From Microbulbifer sp. HZ11 (GTDB taxonomy: Bacteria > Pseudomonadota > Gammaproteobacteria > Pseudomonadales > Cellvibrionaceae): a stretch of 64,000 nt of DNA. Positions 51,397 to 61,510 of the stretch are shown here, piece by piece. The position numbers and the translations under genes were made by a program. Every line of letters begins with the position of its first letter. Position 1 is the stretch's first letter. A model generated the notes under the pieces. The model saw only the letters and a list, made by a program, of their open reading frames with translations. It did not search any database and was not told where the DNA came from. Location: contig NZ_JELR01000002.1 of NCBI RefSeq assembly GCF_000708675.1, forward strand, positions 1,566,228 to 1,630,227, read 5' to 3'.

Positions 51397-52391
51397 AAAC
51401 GCAGGTTGAGCATCAGCGAGGCAAGCGTCTCGTCGTAATCTGCACCGGCCAGTGGTGAGCTGTGATTGCCGTGGCTGAGCTTGCCGGTGACAGAGAGTGC
51501 TTCGTTAAAGGCCAGTTCCCAGCTGGCATCCAGGGTGCGGCGCAGGTCCCGGCGCGTTTCCTCATCCGTGGTCGTCACCGCCGGCTCCTGCCAGGGCAGG
51601 TTAGGGGAATCCAGCGGTGTATCCATCAGCGAAAATTCCGATACGTATTCCCGTTCGCTCAACCGCCCTCCCAGCTGCAGGGTATTTTCGGTACCGGCGA
51701 GCGCGAACTTGTGGGAGAGGCGTGCGCGCAGGCTGCGCCCGTTGAAATCGAGACTTTCGGAGGCCGCGTCCTCGCGCTCCCAACCGGCGCCGAGTGAGAA
51801 ATAACTTTGCGCTCCGGCAAAAAACACAAACATATCGCCATCAAAAATATCGGCCTTTGCGTCGCGCAACGGATTGTCGGAGAAATTTTTGTCACGCTGA
51901 CCCAGGGCGCCGCGCAGGTATACCCGGCCGCCAATCAGTTTGCCCGCGTACACACCGCTCTGGACAAGCGTTAGGAATGGCTCGCTGTCCAGTGCGGCAT
52001 CGGCGCGGTGCGCGCTGGCACCGAGGGTCAATGCGGTGAAATCGTAGCGGGCATCCACCGAGCAGGTGCCGGTGCGCTGATCGAACTCCTCGAAAGTCTG
52101 ATAGTTCTTCCACTGGTGACGATAGCCGCCCTTAACGGTAAATGCTTCGTCAACGGTTAACTTCCCCTGCAGGTCGGTGTTCAGCAGAAAAGCGCTGTCC
52201 CCCGTATTTTGTGCTCGGTCCAGCTCCTGGATGGAAAGGTTGCTATCGTGTTCCATGCCTGCACCCGCTTCAAAAGAAAAATCGGTTTTTACTTCTGCAG
52301 CCGATGCGCCGGAACACAAGGCGCAGGAAAGTGCGAGCACGCCCGGATAAAAAATCCCGCAGTTTTTCTGAAATTTGTTTGTCGTGTTCAT
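51393..52391 (-). CDS. Outer-membrane beta-barrel protein
   Basis: A 332-residue protein with a signal peptide (LALSCALCSGASA, then AEVKTDFSFEAGAG). The mature part alternates polar and hydrophobic residues as in barrel strands (FTVKGGYRHQWKNY, FVFFAGAQSYFSLGAGWE, NTLQLGGRLSEREYVSEFSL) and ends with TLASLMLNLRF, a C-terminal Phe typical of BAM substrates. EHDSNLSIQELDR resembles the first strand of secreted-polysaccharide/surface barrels, but no family is certain. It lies 107 bases after the Ala-rich gene on the same strand, probably under the same promoter at 53225. Confidence 0.75.
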   Translation of the reverse strand: MNTTNKFQKNCGIFYPGVLALSCALCSGASAAEVKTDFSFEAGAGMEHDSNLSIQELDRAQNTGDSAFLLNTDLQGKLTVDEAFTVKGGYRHQWKNYQTFEEFDQRTGTCSVDARYDFTALTLGASAHRADAALDSEPFLTLVQSGVYAGKLIGGRVYLRGALGQRDKNFSDNPLRDAKADIFDGDMFVFFAGAQSYFSLGAGWEREDAASESLDFNGRSLRARLSHKFALAGTENTLQLGGRLSEREYVSEFSLMDTPLDSPNLPWQEPAVTTTDEETRRDLRRTLDASWELAFNEALSVTGKLSHGNHSSPLAGADYDETLASLMLNLRF

Positions 52392-52498
52392 TGTCTGGAT
52401 TCCATGTGATCTGTTGCGACTTCCCTGCGCGAAGCCGGAGCCGCCTGTGCGGCCCGGCATTGGCATTATTTGAAAAGTCTGGAAAAGATGACTGCGGT

Positions 52499-53164
52499 TT
52501 AAAGGTCGCCCAGTACAGAGGTGTCCATAGCCTGCGCCACACTCGCCTCGACGGATTCCTCGACTGCCGCGGCGATTTCACCGTTCACCGCTGCGGCGAC
52601 CTGCCCGACGATTTCTGCATCCAGGGCACTTTGCGTGGTCGCAGCCACGGTAGAGGAGATCGTCTGATCCACACTGCTGGCTACCGCTCCGGTGACATTG
52701 GCAGTGGCATCGGCATCCAGTTTTTCTGCGGCGTTTGCAGCGACATGGGTTGAAAGGCTGTTGGCGGTACTGGCAGCAATATTGGTTGCGGCACCCGCGG
52801 CACCCGCAGTCGCAGCCTCCAGATTACTGCTGGCGGTCTCGATCGATGAATCGGCACGTTGCTCGGCAGTTTGCGCCGCACCCTGCCCATCCCCTGCTTC
52901 GGTAACGGCTGCGGTCTGCCCAGATTTACTGCTGTGAATACTGGCGCTGGTGGACGCCTGCATACTGGCCTGGGCCTGCACGCCGGCGTTGGCATTGGTG
53001 TTGATGTTGGAGTTGATGTTGGTGTTGATGTTGGCGCTACTGTGCATATCTGCTGATACGCTGTGCTGGGGTTGGGCGTGGGCGCTGGCCACCAGTAGCA
53101 GGCTGGCTGCAGTAATCAGCTGGGTTTTAACAAACGAGCGGGAAATGGCTTTGAAATTTGGCAT
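52499..53164 (-). CDS. Ala-rich low-complexity secreted protein
   Basis: A 221-residue protein with a signal peptide (LITAASLLLVASAHA). The mature chain is Ala/Ser/Thr/Asn-rich: an N-terminal Asn-Ile-Asn-Thr repeat block (residues about 44-60), then Ala-rich stretches spaced by Ser, Thr, Asp and Glu (AATAGAAGAATNIAAST, AAVNGEIAAAVEESVEAS). No Cys, Trp, Phe or Tyr in most of the mature part. It may be a repetitive surface or fibre-like component. ATG 53162-53164 follows an AGAGGA ribosome site. The GGGAATAA-N13-CCGTT promoter lies 61 bases upstream of the start. No family recognised. Confidence 0.65.
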   Translation of the reverse strand: MPNFKAISRSFVKTQLITAASLLLVASAHAQPQHSVSADMHSSANINTNINSNINTNANAGVQAQASMQASTSASIHSSKSGQTAAVTEAGDGQGAAQTAEQRADSSIETASSNLEAATAGAAGAATNIAASTANSLSTHVAANAAEKLDADATANVTGAVASSVDQTISSTVAATTQSALDAEIVGQVAAAVNGEIAAAVEESVEASVAQAMDTSVLGDL

Positions 53165-53224
53165 CGGGTTGTCCTCTTGGTAAACCTCTGGGTTTTGGTG
53201 CAATCTGTTGGCTTGCACAGGGAC

Positions 53225-53250
53225 AACGGCTGGGAAGGTGACTTATTCCC
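53225..53250 (-). promoter_or_regulatory. ECF-type promoter of the Ala-rich/beta-barrel genes
   Basis: On the minus strand, GGGAATAA (53243-53250), 13 bases, then CCGTT (53225-53229), identical in both boxes and spacing to the promoter of the sigma operon. It places the Ala-rich and barrel genes in the same regulon. Confidence 0.72.
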
Positions 53251-53393
53251 GAAAGATGTGAAAATTTTTAATGTGCTTTCCTGATCGACGATCGGAAATA
53301 TCCATTTGCAGGCTGCGGAGCTTTTCGAGATCATCCCTGAATCAATCACGCTCACCCGAACACCGTGAAATCAAAGAAAAGGAACACCCGGAG

Positions 53394-53957
53394 ATGAAAC
53401 TATTTGGCAGCCTGACTTCCCCCTTCGTGCGCCACTGCCGCCTGGCACTGATGCAATCCGGCCTGGACTGGGAAATGGTGGAGCTGGATATCCATAGCAC
53501 CCAGAACCCGGATACCCCCACCATGCGGGTTCCGTTTCTCGAAGACGGCGACATCAAACTGACCGACTCCACTTCCATTGTGAAATACGTGCGTGAAAAA
53601 TCCGCGCAGGGGTTTATTCCAGACGCGCGGGATATGGATCGCTACTGCCTAGCGAATACTTTGCTGGATGCTGCCATCAACCTGTTCCTGCTGGAGCGCA
53701 GCGGTCTGGATATCAAGGAAAATGTCTACACCCGTCGCCAGCAGGCTCGGGTAGAGCGAATTCTCAGTGAGCTGGATTCGGCGCCACTGCCTGAGGTGGG
53801 AAAGCTGAACGATGCGGATTATCGCGTGGCGGTGGGTGTGGCCTGGGGTGCGTTCCGCCAGCGTTTCTCCATAGAAAACTGCAAGAATCTGCAGCAGCTA
53901 CTGGCCATTGCCGGTGAGGATGTGGCCTTTGCCAACACAGCGCCCCCTGCAGCCTAG
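53394..53957 (+). CDS. Glutathione S-transferase-like protein
   Basis: A 187-residue protein with a thioredoxin-fold N-terminus (MKLFGSLTSPFVRHCRLALMQSGLDWEMVELD, MRVPFLEDGDIKLTDSTSIVKYV), containing the cis-Pro in VPFL and the Ser of the glutathione site (TDSTSI). A short all-helical C-terminus follows (AAINLFLLERSGLDIKENVYTRRQQARVERIL). It is shorter than typical GSTs (200-220). A role in detoxification is possible. ATG 53394 with GGAG upstream. It is convergent with the LuxR gene, 13 bases away. Confidence 0.82.
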   Translation: MKLFGSLTSPFVRHCRLALMQSGLDWEMVELDIHSTQNPDTPTMRVPFLEDGDIKLTDSTSIVKYVREKSAQGFIPDARDMDRYCLANTLLDAAINLFLLERSGLDIKENVYTRRQQARVERILSELDSAPLPEVGKLNDADYRVAVGVAWGAFRQRFSIENCKNLQQLLAIAGEDVAFANTAPPAA

Positions 53958-53970
53958 GAGGACGGGAGAT

Positions 53971-54768
53971 TCAGCTGTTATGCCCCAGCCACAGCGCCAT
54001 CAGTGCTGCGCGGCTTGTGACATTGAACTTGCGGTAAATATTCATTACGTGCTTGTGGGTGGTGTCTGGCTTCAGGTCGAGTCTGGAGGAAATCTCTTTT
54101 TCCGTCAGGTCGGTCAGGAGCCAGTGCAGCACTTTCTTCTCAGAGGGGGTCAGGGGGTTTTCCGCCACCAGCAGGCCGTGGGCCAGTAGTAGCTTGCGAT
54201 GGAACCAGCCCAGGGGGCGCAGTACTTCCATCGCCAGGAGCAGATCCCCCATTGTAAACGGTGGCTGGCCATCCATGCGGTTGAAACAGTAATAGGATTC
54301 CGCATCCTCGCCCGAGGGTGCCACCACAAACAGCGTATCGGCCACTCGCTTGTCCCGATAAAATTCGTGATAGTGCGCGGTGTCGTAGAAGGCTGCAGAT
54401 ACGTGATCACGCATCAGTGTGCCGCGAAACTGACCCGCCTGGCGAATGTGATTGAGGGTGCTCTCATCCACTTCATATTTCCCCGCCGTCACCTCTCTGG
54501 TGTAGTGCTTGTGCAGCTGGCGATCCGAGGGGAGCTCCCGATAAAAATACACCGGCCCGGGCCGCCAGCCGAGCATATAGTCCCGCTCGGGATTGAGATG
54601 TTCGAGGCACACAGCGCTGAGCCAGTAACCGTGGTCGGCACTGATCGTCTGGCTGATCGATTCCAGCAGAAACTGCAGACCGTCACTGGCCAGTCTCGCT
54701 GCGGGTAAACCGGCGAGGTGATCCCAGATTCTGTGTGCGTGGTTCTCTGGCGAAACGTGCGGGGGCAA
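53971..54768 (-). CDS. LuxR-family transcriptional regulator
   Basis: A 265-residue protein with a C-terminal LuxR-type helix-turn-helix (residues about 200-258: LTPSEKKVLHWLLTDLTEKEISSRLDLKPDTTHKHVMNIYRKFNVTSRAALMALWLG). The N-terminal 190 residues (FYDTAHYHEFYRDKRVADTLFVVAPSGEDAESYYCFNR) resemble a sensory module of unknown type, without a phosphoreceiver Asp pattern or classic autoinducer domain. It follows the large lipoprotein gene by 65 bases on the same strand and may be in its operon or control it. Confidence 0.82.
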   Translation of the reverse strand: MPPHVSPENHAHRIWDHLAGLPAARLASDGLQFLLESISQTISADHGYWLSAVCLEHLNPERDYMLGWRPGPVYFYRELPSDRQLHKHYTREVTAGKYEVDESTLNHIRQAGQFRGTLMRDHVSAAFYDTAHYHEFYRDKRVADTLFVVAPSGEDAESYYCFNRMDGQPPFTMGDLLLAMEVLRPLGWFHRKLLLAHGLLVAENPLTPSEKKVLHWLLTDLTEKEISSRLDLKPDTTHKHVMNIYRKFNVTSRAALMALWLGHNS

Positions 54769-54833
54769 AATGTCGATCCCTGTGGTAATGGCCCGTTGAA
54801 AGCGCCCAATTTACCACAGGGACAGACACTGGC

Positions 54834-57800
54834 TTAGTGATACATGCCGTCCAGCATGCGGAAGGCGGCGTTGATGATTTCCGCACGCACCTCTTCACTG
54901 TGCTCTACACCGGTAAAATCGCTGAGATCCTCAAAGCGTGCGTTATTGTCCTGAATAAATGCGTTATACGCCGCTTCATTTTCTCCCGCCTCAATCAGAT
55001 TGGATACCGAGACCACGGTACACACAATACCGACCGTGACCAGCACCGCTGGGAGCGCGGCGACACTGGCACTGCCCGAGATAAAGGCAGACACCGTCAC
55101 CCCTGCTTTGGCCGCGGTAGCCGCGGTATGCACCATGGCGGTGGAGAGCACCACACTGGAGGTCAGGGTGAAATAGGTTCCCACCCCACCGGCTACGGCG
55201 ACACCGCCGAGGGCGCCCGCAGCGATCAGGTCCGCGTCGGTACTGGCGATGGCGTCTGAAAGAACCTGGGGGAACCCTTTGGATACGTAGACGCAGTGCA
55301 GGCCGAAACAATCACTTTTTTCGGCGAAATAGGCATCTACACGATCCTCTGCGTTGGTTACCAGAAGTTCGCGGCGATCATTGATGTGGGCCATGGCAAT
55401 AGTCAGCAGCCAGACTTCGTCGTTGCTCAGTTCGCTTTGCTCTTTCGCCGTCAGCGACAGCAGCAGTTCATTCAGCGCGGCAAAAAGCGAGGCTCCGGCT
55501 TCCTGGTTGCCGTTGCCAGCATCCTCGACAAACGTTTCCATAATGTCGCTGACCGGTGCGCCGGAATCCACCAGCGCCAATACATAGTCGCGCCAGGGTA
55601 CAACCGTGGAATCCTCGCTGGCATCTTCAATCAGCGATGTGCGCAGGGTCTCGAGAAAATCCCCGAGAATCTGCTGGCTGGCATCGCTGCGCACAACATC
55701 CCGAAACAGCTGCCGGCTCAGGTCGACACCATAGGCCGGGGTGGTGGGTACTTCCACCACTATCCCCGGCGTGTTGAATTCGATCTCGATGGGATCGGTC
55801 ACTGGGATGGTGTCCCCCGGATCTATATCCGGGGGGTCGGAAAGTTTAATCCGCGTGCACAGATGCGGTGACGGGCAGATTTCATGGGAGAACTCACCGG
55901 TCGATACCTGGAACGCCTGGCAGCGCATGACATTTTCAAAGTAGTCGCCGTCGCGGTAGTCGCACTCGTACTTCAAATCCACCGAAGGTGCCGAGTTTAC
56001 GGCGATACAGCGCTCGTCGTCGCAACCGATCTCCCAGCCGGATTCCCAGTTACACAGGTTGTAAGGCACCAGCTCGGGGTGGGGGTAATCCTCGCAATAG
56101 TGTGCGAGCCGGTTTTGCTCGGAAGTACTACTGCCCGTCAGTTCAAAATACACCGGTGCGGCCTCATCGGTATTTGCGCGAATACGCACATACAGTGTTT
56201 CGTCCCGGTGATTGGCGGCCTCGAAATAGGCGCCGTCACTGGCGGTAACCTGTGTCAGGGGGGAGCCGGAAAAATCCGCAGTGGTGAACACGTCGAAGGT
56301 GTAGTGACTTGATTGGGGCGAGCGCGTGTTTTGCATGGCGAGGAGGTAACGGACATCCTGCAGAATATCCGTATTGCCGGGCACGCTGACTTTCAGGTAG
56401 CCCTCGACCTTATCGTCGTCGCTGGTATCGTCTTCGAGCAACAGGGGCAGTGGCGCCTCCGGACTCAGCTGACTGAGGGAAACCGGCGTAGGTGCTGCCG
56501 GATTGGGGCTTACCGTTGGCGCCACGCCAATACGCACCGTGGCGGTTTGTGACGTTTTGGTGCCGTCGCTTACGGTAAACGTGAAGCTGTCTTCGCCGAT
56601 AAAACCTTCGTCGAGGATGTACTGGAGATCGGGTGCGTCGCCCTGGAGATCCCCATGTTGTGGCTCGGAGACCAGTGTGAAGGTGAGGCTGTCGCCGTCG
56701 GGGTCTTCACCGGTGAGCGTGATATCCAGTTTTTTTCGCCCCAGAAGCGGTGCAAGTGCCATGTGCTCCGGGGCAACACCAAAGTGCTGTGGTATCGCAA
56801 TCGGAGACTGATTACCACTTACCAGGCGCAGATTCAGCCCCTCGAAGGGTTCCCGCAGCACTGCCTCGCCGCTGGAGAAATCCATCGCCAACGCGTACCG
56901 CCGGTCACCACCATTGGCGCTCCAGTAGGGCACACCGGCTCCACCGTTAAGACCTGGGAAATGGCTCGCGGCAATGTGGTAAGCGCTGGCCTCAGATTCC
57001 TCGGCCACCAGGGTGATGAGCTCTTCGATACTGGGGACCCGCCAGTTGCTCAGGCCGCACAGGTTGGCGGTGCGCACGCGCTCGACGAATGCCTGTGTAT
57101 TGCATGGGGCGCCGCTGGTTGGCCCTTCCGCCAGTTGGCACTGCCCAAGACCGTTGGCCTTGTTCAGTGTGGTACTGAGTGGATCGTGCCAGCTATAGCG
57201 GTTGCCCGCGTGGTGAATACCTGCCAGTGTGGTGCGCTTTACCTCCCAAATGAGTCCGCTCTCGATGTCGAGAACGCAGGACCACTGATTGCCTACCGTT
57301 TCGCTGCCCGAGTCACTCCAGGCGAGGTTCTGTACTGCCAGTGGTAAACCGTCGGCGCCAAGCTTCACCAGGTGTGCCGGTCCCGGAGCTGTGGGTTCTT
57401 CTGGGTCGACGGCATCGGGGTCCTGCGGGTCTTCAGGAGGGATCAGGCAGTCATAGGGAGCCGGGCATATCTCATACAGAAATTCACCGGAGGAAGCCTG
57501 GTAGGCGCGGCAGCGCATAACCGGGCCGAGTTCTGGCGAGTCTCGATAGGCGCACTCGAACTTGAGATCTACCGACTCCGAGTAATTGACCGCGCTGCAG
57601 GATGCGTCGTCGCAATTGATTTCCCACGCCGTATCCCCATTGCACAGCGCATCGGGCAAAAGCTCAGGGTGCTCGAATTCCTCACAGTATTGTTGCAGGG
57701 TGTTTTCCTGGGGCGCCTGATCAGTACTGACCAGCCGCAGGTTCAATGCGGTGGATGGGGGTGTCGCCACGGCCTCGCCACTGGCGAAGTCCAGCGCCCA

Positions 57801-58541
57801 GGCGGTCTGTGCGTCGGCGCCGTCGGCGCTCCAATAGGGCGTGCCCCCTTTGGCCTCGATACTGGGGAATACCCCATTACCTGTGTGGCGGTATTGCCCT
57901 GCAGCCTGCTGCTCCACCAGTGTGTGCAGTTCATCCGCACTGGGAACCCGCCAGTTACTGCGGCCACACAGACCCTCCGCGCGAACGCGATCTGCGAATG
58001 CGCGGCTGTTGCAGTCGGCACTACTGGTAAGCGCCCCGTCGAGGTAGCACTGTCCCTGGCCGTTGGCATCGCTGTTTGTATCACTTTCCGGGTCGAACCA
58101 GCTGTAACTGCTGTCGGCGGAATGAGCATGGCCGGAGCCGGGGCGTTTTACCTCCCACACCAGCCCGCTTTCGAGGTCTTCAATACAGGCCCATTGGGAG
58201 CCTTCTTCCTCACTGCCGGTATCACTCCAGGTCTCGGTCTGGATTTGTAAGGGCGCACCACTCGCCGCGAGCTTGATCAGGTTCGCAGGCTGGGAAGGCG
58301 GGGTATCCTCCTCGACCGGTTCCTCCTTCTGGTCTTCTCCTGGGTTTTCTTCCTGGTCGCCGTCTTCGCTCTGTTCATCTTCATCTTCATCTTCATCTTC
58401 TTCGCCGTCATCGGGTGTTTCCGGGGAGGAGTCGGATGTCGGTGGCGGCAGGTACCGGCGGCTATCGAGGTTCAGCCCGCGATCGCAGGCGGTGAGCGTC
58501 AGAACCAGCAGGAGTAGAACAAGGCAATTGCGAATGAACAT
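54834..58541 (-). CDS. Giant modular lipoprotein with two DUF1566/Lcl modules and hydrophobic C-terminus
   Basis: A 1235-residue lipoprotein (LTLTAC, acyl-Cys at 19). An acidic linker (residues about 38-80, EDEDEDEDE) is encoded by a simple repeat. Two homologous Lcl/DUF1566-type modules follow (about 85-275 and 390-585), each with SGLVWEVKR-like, CGxSNWRVPS and NLRLVS motifs. Two six-Cys modules (about 283-370 and 820-905) share WEINCDD/WEIGCDD and CPAP/CPSP motifs. A cadherin-like domain (about 600-695, GEDPDGDSLTFTLVSEP) and a beta-sandwich region separate them. The last 300 residues are helical, with a Gly/Ala-rich hydrophobic stretch (about 1120-1205: AAGALGGVAVAGGVGTYFTL). No function recognised. 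Likely a surface adhesin; membrane insertion by the C-terminus is possible. Confidence 0.75.
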   Translation of the reverse strand: MFIRNCLVLLLLVLTLTACDRGLNLDSRRYLPPPTSDSSPETPDDGEEDEDEDEDEQSEDGDQEENPGEDQKEEPVEEDTPPSQPANLIKLAASGAPLQIQTETWSDTGSEEEGSQWACIEDLESGLVWEVKRPGSGHAHSADSSYSWFDPESDTNSDANGQGQCYLDGALTSSADCNSRAFADRVRAEGLCGRSNWRVPSADELHTLVEQQAAGQYRHTGNGVFPSIEAKGGTPYWSADGADAQTAWALDFASGEAVATPPSTALNLRLVSTDQAPQENTLQQYCEEFEHPELLPDALCNGDTAWEINCDDASCSAVNYSESVDLKFECAYRDSPELGPVMRCRAYQASSGEFLYEICPAPYDCLIPPEDPQDPDAVDPEEPTAPGPAHLVKLGADGLPLAVQNLAWSDSGSETVGNQWSCVLDIESGLIWEVKRTTLAGIHHAGNRYSWHDPLSTTLNKANGLGQCQLAEGPTSGAPCNTQAFVERVRTANLCGLSNWRVPSIEELITLVAEESEASAYHIAASHFPGLNGGAGVPYWSANGGDRRYALAMDFSSGEAVLREPFEGLNLRLVSGNQSPIAIPQHFGVAPEHMALAPLLGRKKLDITLTGEDPDGDSLTFTLVSEPQHGDLQGDAPDLQYILDEGFIGEDSFTFTVSDGTKTSQTATVRIGVAPTVSPNPAAPTPVSLSQLSPEAPLPLLLEDDTSDDDKVEGYLKVSVPGNTDILQDVRYLLAMQNTRSPQSSHYTFDVFTTADFSGSPLTQVTASDGAYFEAANHRDETLYVRIRANTDEAAPVYFELTGSSTSEQNRLAHYCEDYPHPELVPYNLCNWESGWEIGCDDERCIAVNSAPSVDLKYECDYRDGDYFENVMRCQAFQVSTGEFSHEICPSPHLCTRIKLSDPPDIDPGDTIPVTDPIEIEFNTPGIVVEVPTTPAYGVDLSRQLFRDVVRSDASQQILGDFLETLRTSLIEDASEDSTVVPWRDYVLALVDSGAPVSDIMETFVEDAGNGNQEAGASLFAALNELLLSLTAKEQSELSNDEVWLLTIAMAHINDRRELLVTNAEDRVDAYFAEKSDCFGLHCVYVSKGFPQVLSDAIASTDADLIAAGALGGVAVAGGVGTYFTLTSSVVLSTAMVHTAATAAKAGVTVSAFISGSASVAALPAVLVTVGIVCTVVSVSNLIEAGENEAAYNAFIQDNNARFEDLSDFTGVEHSEEVRAEIINAAFRMLDGMYH
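58374..58397. repeat. Hexanucleotide repeat TTCATC x4
   Basis: Four tandem TTCATC units, continued by TTCTTC, encode the alternating Glu/Asp run of the giant lipoprotein. Six-base units keep the frame if copy number changes, so slippage would only change the length of the acidic linker. Confidence 0.8.
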
Positions 58542-58681
58542 GCGTTCCCCAAATTAATATATCCAGCGATATTTTTCGGCGGGAAACTATCAGATGGTCG
58601 CGAAGTGTCCATTCCCTATTCAGGTACTGCGTGGGGAATTCAGTGGGATTGTGGTGATAAAAACACATTGGCGGCCAATAA

Positions 58682-58707
58682 AAAACGGGGCCAGTTGGCC
58701 CCGTTTT
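58682..58707 (-). terminator. Intrinsic terminator of typA
   Basis: An 11-bp perfect stem (AAAACGGGGCC and its complement) with a four-base loop is followed on the minus strand by six T. It is 16 bases beyond the typA stop. Confidence 0.92.
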
Positions 58708-58723
58708 CCATCTTTTGCGCGAA

Positions 58724-60532
<1,809 letters not shown>

Positions 60533-60725
60533 TGGGGGCCTCTGGGCGTAATGCGTGATTGGGTGGGACACTGTCTTGAAGAGAGCGGTCACACCGGAAA
60601 ATTGGGCAGGCGGGGAATGGGCTGAGGTTTGAAACAGCGGCTATCCGGCCAAAGCGCGCGCATTATAGAGGTGAAGTGTGGCAATTGGGAGTCGGATTGG
60701 CGGAAATTTGTGCGGTTTTGAGGGG

Positions 60726-60777
60726 GCCGGGCCGGGGCCCGGCGTTGAAACTGGGCAAAATCTCGGAGATTTCGCCC
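60726..60777 (-). terminator. Tandem hairpins between the VOC gene and typA
   Basis: Two inverted repeats: GCCGGGC/GCCCGGC (60726-60743, four-base loop) and a stem of GGGC plus AAATC against GATTT plus GCCC (60753-60777, one A-C mismatch, five-base loop). They follow the minus-strand VOC gene stop by 9 bases. No long T-run is present, so termination is possible but not certain. Confidence 0.4.
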
Positions 60778-60786
60778 GGACCCGGT

Positions 60787-61164
60787 TTACAGACGGTGCA
60801 TCGCGCAGATTTTGTTGCCTGCCGGGTCACGCAGGTAGGCCAGGTACAGCTTCAGGCCGCCGCCCTCGCGCACCGCGGGTGGATCTTCACATTCGCTACC
60901 ACCATTGGCCAGGCCCGTCGCGTGCCAGCGATCGCCCTGCTCCGGGCTCTGCACCGCGAAGCCGATGGTACTGCCATTGCCGCAGGAGGCCGGCTCACCA
61001 TTGATGGGTTTGGTGATCGCAAAGACTCCAGTATCGGTGAAATAGAAGCAGCGTCCCTTTTGGTCGATCACCCCGGGCTTGTAACCCAGCTCGCCGAGAA
61101 CCGCATCGTAAAACGCTTTGGACTCCTGGATATCGTTTGCGCCGAGCATAACGTGGCTAAACAT
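60787..61164 (-). CDS. VOC-family (glyoxalase/dioxygenase fold) protein
   Basis: A 125-residue single VOC domain. FSHVMLGANDIQESKAFYDAVLGELGYKPG is the first beta-alpha-beta unit; KGRCFYFTDTGVFAITKPINGEPASCGNGSTIGFAVQSPEQ and LYLAYLRDPAGNKICAMHRL the second. His in FSHV and a late Glu/Asp could bind metal, but the third ligand is unclear. Two VOC units usually pair by dimerisation. ATG 61162-61164 has GGAG eight bases upstream; a start two codons earlier (61170) sits too near it. It is divergent from the CBM6 gene. The substrate is unknown. Confidence 0.85.
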   Translation of the reverse strand: MFSHVMLGANDIQESKAFYDAVLGELGYKPGVIDQKGRCFYFTDTGVFAITKPINGEPASCGNGSTIGFAVQSPEQGDRWHATGLANGGSECEDPPAVREGGGLKLYLAYLRDPAGNKICAMHRL

Positions 61165-61510
61165 GAACATGTCTCCGGACGATTGAATAGTGGGGCGAGT
61201 GTATAGGGTTTTGGCAGCGCTGCCGCGGATAAATTGGCTCAACAACATATGCCGGCTGGGTTTTGTCCGGAAACACCGGAATTGATGAAAAGCGCTGGAA
61301 AACAGCCGATTTTGTACATCGGTACAAAGCAGAAATGCCCATTCATCACAAAACGCTCAGTGTCGCCTGGCACCACATAAATTCGCGCGATAGTTAACTG
61401 TTAGCAATATTCGAGGAGGCTAGAGTCGCGGCTCTCTTTGCACGCCCGTGTGCGGGAGATTTAACTCGCTTAACCAGCGAAAATTAATGTGAAACAACGG
61501 AGCCGCCATT
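61165..61510. other. Divergent intergenic region, VOC gene / CBM6 gene
   Basis: 346 bases without a gene. It contains TCCGG-AAACA-CCGGA (61266-61280) and the more striking TTTGTAC-ATCG-GTACAAA (61311-61328), plus a mildly AT-rich stretch from 61330 to 61420 likely to hold the promoters of both genes. Confidence 0.6.
61311..61328. promoter_or_regulatory. Operator-like palindrome TTTGTAC-N4-GTACAAA
   Basis: A perfect 7-bp inverted repeat with a four-base centre, positioned in the divergent region about 145 bases from the VOC start and 180 from the CBM6 gene start. The symmetry and size suit a dimeric regulator; none is encoded next to it. Confidence 0.45.
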
